This document shows positions 62,804 through 64,000 of a stretch of DNA of 64,000 nucleotides, in pieces; the first letter of the stretch is position 1; each line of letters starts with the position of its first letter. This DNA is from Fischerella sp. PCC 9431 (GTDB lineage: Bacteria > Cyanobacteriota > Cyanobacteriia > Cyanobacteriales > Nostocaceae). Location of the stretch: the NCBI RefSeq assembly GCF_000447295.1, contig NZ_KE650771.1, forward strand, positions 555,500-619,499, read 5' to 3'. The position numbers and the translations under genes were made by a program. The notes beneath the pieces are model-generated. The model was not told the origin of the DNA, made no database searches, and saw only the letters and a program-made list of their open reading frames with translations.

Positions 62804-63688
62804 TTAGTCTTTAGTCTTTAAGCGTTGGCTATAGCTATCCACTGTATTTTGCAATAACATGGCGACAGTCATAGGGCCAACACCGCCAGGAACTGGGGTG
62901 AGGAACTCTGCCACATTTGCAACCGATTCAAAGTGGACATCGCCAACTAGGCGACTATTACCACTGGCATCAGTGACACGATTTATCCCCACATCTACCA
63001 CAACTGCGCCTGGTTTTACCATCTGAGCCGTAATTAGTTCTGGACGACCAACAGCTGCGATTAAAATATCGGCGTTTTTAGTTATGGCGGCGAGATCCTG
63101 CGATCGCGAATGGGCAATTGTCACCGTCGCATCAGCTTCTAAAAGCATCAATGCCAATGGTTTACCCACCAGAATACTACGCCCGACCACTACCGCTTGT
63201 TGAGAGCGCAAGGAAATTTCATATTCCTGCAACAGGCGCATCACTCCAGCTGGTGTACAACTGCGTAAACCTGGTTCACCCCGCACTAGTTTTCCCATAT
63301 TTACTGGGTGCAAGCCATCAGCATCTTTGTTGGGGTCTATTTGGTGTAATAAAGAAATTGCATCTAGATGACTGGGTAGGGGCAACTGTACAAGAATACC
63401 ATCTACTCGTTCATCTTGATTGAGGTTGTGAATAACTTCTTCAAGTTCAGCTTGAGTGGTTTGTGTAGGAAAATGCTGACCAAAAGAAGCCATGCCTATT
63501 TTCGCACAAGCTTTTTCTTTACCGCGCACATAAGCAGCTGAGGCTGGATTATCGCCTACCATTAGCACTGCTAAACCGGGCGGTCGTCCCATTTGGGGTT
63601 GTAATCTGGTAATAGTAGCAGCTAATTCTTGCTGAATTTTTGTTGCTAGGGCTTTACCATCAAGCAGTTTTGCAGTGTTTGTTTCCAT
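62804..63688 (-). CDS. folD: Bifunctional methylene-THF dehydrogenase/cyclohydrolase
   Basis: 294 residues from the ATG at 63688 ([20 protein letters not shown]); the frame is open to 63706 through spacer repeats. Interconverts 5,10-methylene-, methenyl- and 10-formyl-THF in one-carbon metabolism. Motifs: [94 protein letters not shown]. Intact. Upstream of crtE in reading order, separated by repeats. Confidence 0.96.
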   Translation of the reverse strand: METNTAKLLDGKALATKIQQELAATITRLQPQMGRPPGLAVLMVGDNPASAAYVRGKEKACAKIGMASFGQHFPTQTTQAELEEVIHNLNQDERVDGILVQLPLPSHLDAISLLHQIDPNKDADGLHPVNMGKLVRGEPGLRSCTPAGVMRLLQEYEISLRSQQAVVVGRSILVGKPLALMLLEADATVTIAHSRSQDLAAITKNADILIAAVGRPELITAQMVKPGAVVVDVGINRVTDASGNSRLVGDVHFESVANVAEFLTPVPGGVGPMTVAMLLQNTVDSYSQRLKTKD

Positions 63689-63807
63689 CAGATTAACAAT
63701 TACCAATTACCCATTACCCATTTTCTCAGATATGTAACGGAACTGATTTCTTGTAAATAACGACGAACCAACCATTGATGCCAAAATTCTTTCCCAGGGT
63801 ATCTTTT

Positions 63808-64000
63808 ATGCTACAGGCACCAAAATTTTACCTTCCTTTCACAGTTTTGCATTTGGGATTGACTTACTTTCTCATGGCAGGATTGATCAGTTGTGGTAAT
63901 TTCAGTGTTTCTGGTATCAGTGCGATCGGTGCAAATGTGACTCCGATTCGAGAACTGCGATCGCAACCAGATAGTAATACAACAGTATACATCCAAGGCC
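63808..64000 (+). CDS. Lipoprotein with OB-fold-like start, 5' part only
   Basis: The first 64 codons of a gene that runs off the right edge. ATG at 63808 with AGGG about ten bases upstream. A hydrophobic signal (FTVLHLGLTYFLMAGLISCG) ends in a lipobox-like LISC. The following TPIRELRSQPDSNTTVYIQG resembles the first strand of an OB-fold nucleic-acid-binding-type domain seen in small cyanobacterial exported proteins. Divergent from folD. Confidence 0.65.
   Translation, partial: MLQAPKFYLPFTVLHLGLTYFLMAGLISCGNFSVSGISAIGANVTPIRELRSQPDSNTTVYIQG

Noticed and set aside
1-64000. CRISPR arrays, insertion sequences, prophage or replication origin
   Set aside because: The tandem arrays have no spacer-repeat alternation, and I found no transposase, integrase, phage structural gene or DnaA-box cluster by reading.

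Overview
The window looks like a chromosome segment of a filamentous, probably heterocyst-forming cyanobacterium (order Nostocales). The evidence is the very frequent HIP1 octamer (GCGATCGC) in genes, the tandem heptamer repeats between genes (TTGGGCA-type and CTTGTCC/CCCTTGT-type), and cyanobacterial genes such as psaX, ycf54, a fused panC-cmk, an FHA-bearing class A PBP, a DUF3038/DUF4335 pair, a PatA-type regulator and a NatD-like permease. I found no rRNA or tRNA gene, CRISPR array, prophage or transposase.

Layout. Positions 1-8240: a type I secretion locus. It holds a parallel-rotamase-like foldase, an ABC exporter with a cyclic-nucleotide-type domain and a dead C39 peptidase domain, and an adaptor carrying a peptidoglycan-binding domain. 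The 5' end of a large beta-helix protein without a signal peptide is divergent to it and may be its cargo. 8.3-17.7 kb: a peptide-type ABC permease, apt, DUF3038/DUF4335, an FHA-PBP, a secreted Thr/Pro repeat protein, lspA and bioY. 18.0-22.3 kb: pstS-pstC-pstA-pstB with a candidate Pho box and a terminator, followed by larE and a PhoX-type phosphatase with its own candidate Pho box. 25-33 kb: a hybrid histidine kinase, natD, psaX (too short to be called by length alone), glsA, rlpA and panC-cmk.

33.5-45.3 kb: a zinc-ribbon membrane protein, a PatA-like regulator whose receiver has lost its phospho-acceptor, murQ, DUF3110, small conserved proteins, ubiX, an RNase II/R exonuclease and clpP. 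45.6-49.3 kb: a 51-residue membrane peptide gene, a DUF255 thioredoxin-domain protein, mobA and ilvN. 49.3-51.6 kb: a decaying patch with a RelE-like toxin pseudogene carrying two in-frame amber codons and a truncated short-chain dehydrogenase, next to coq4 and a Crp/Fnr-type regulator. 51.8-64 kb: an M20 peptidase with an in-frame repeat insertion, bioD, a membrane Ser/Thr kinase, prs behind a coupled upstream ORF, pdxJ, a SnoaL-like protein resembling plant pathogen-related proteins, ycf54, a secreted protein, a PAP2-related protein, crtE, folD and the start of a lipoprotein.

Most genes are housekeeping (cofactors: biotin, B6, pantothenate, folate, Moco; isoprenoid and chlorophyll synthesis; phosphate uptake; wall turnover). 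The least ordinary parts are the secretion locus, the PatA-like pseudo-receiver, the decayed patch at 49.3-49.8 kb, the repeat insertion inside the M20 gene and the coupled leader ORF of prs. All functional calls rest on reading motifs by eye; no database search was run.
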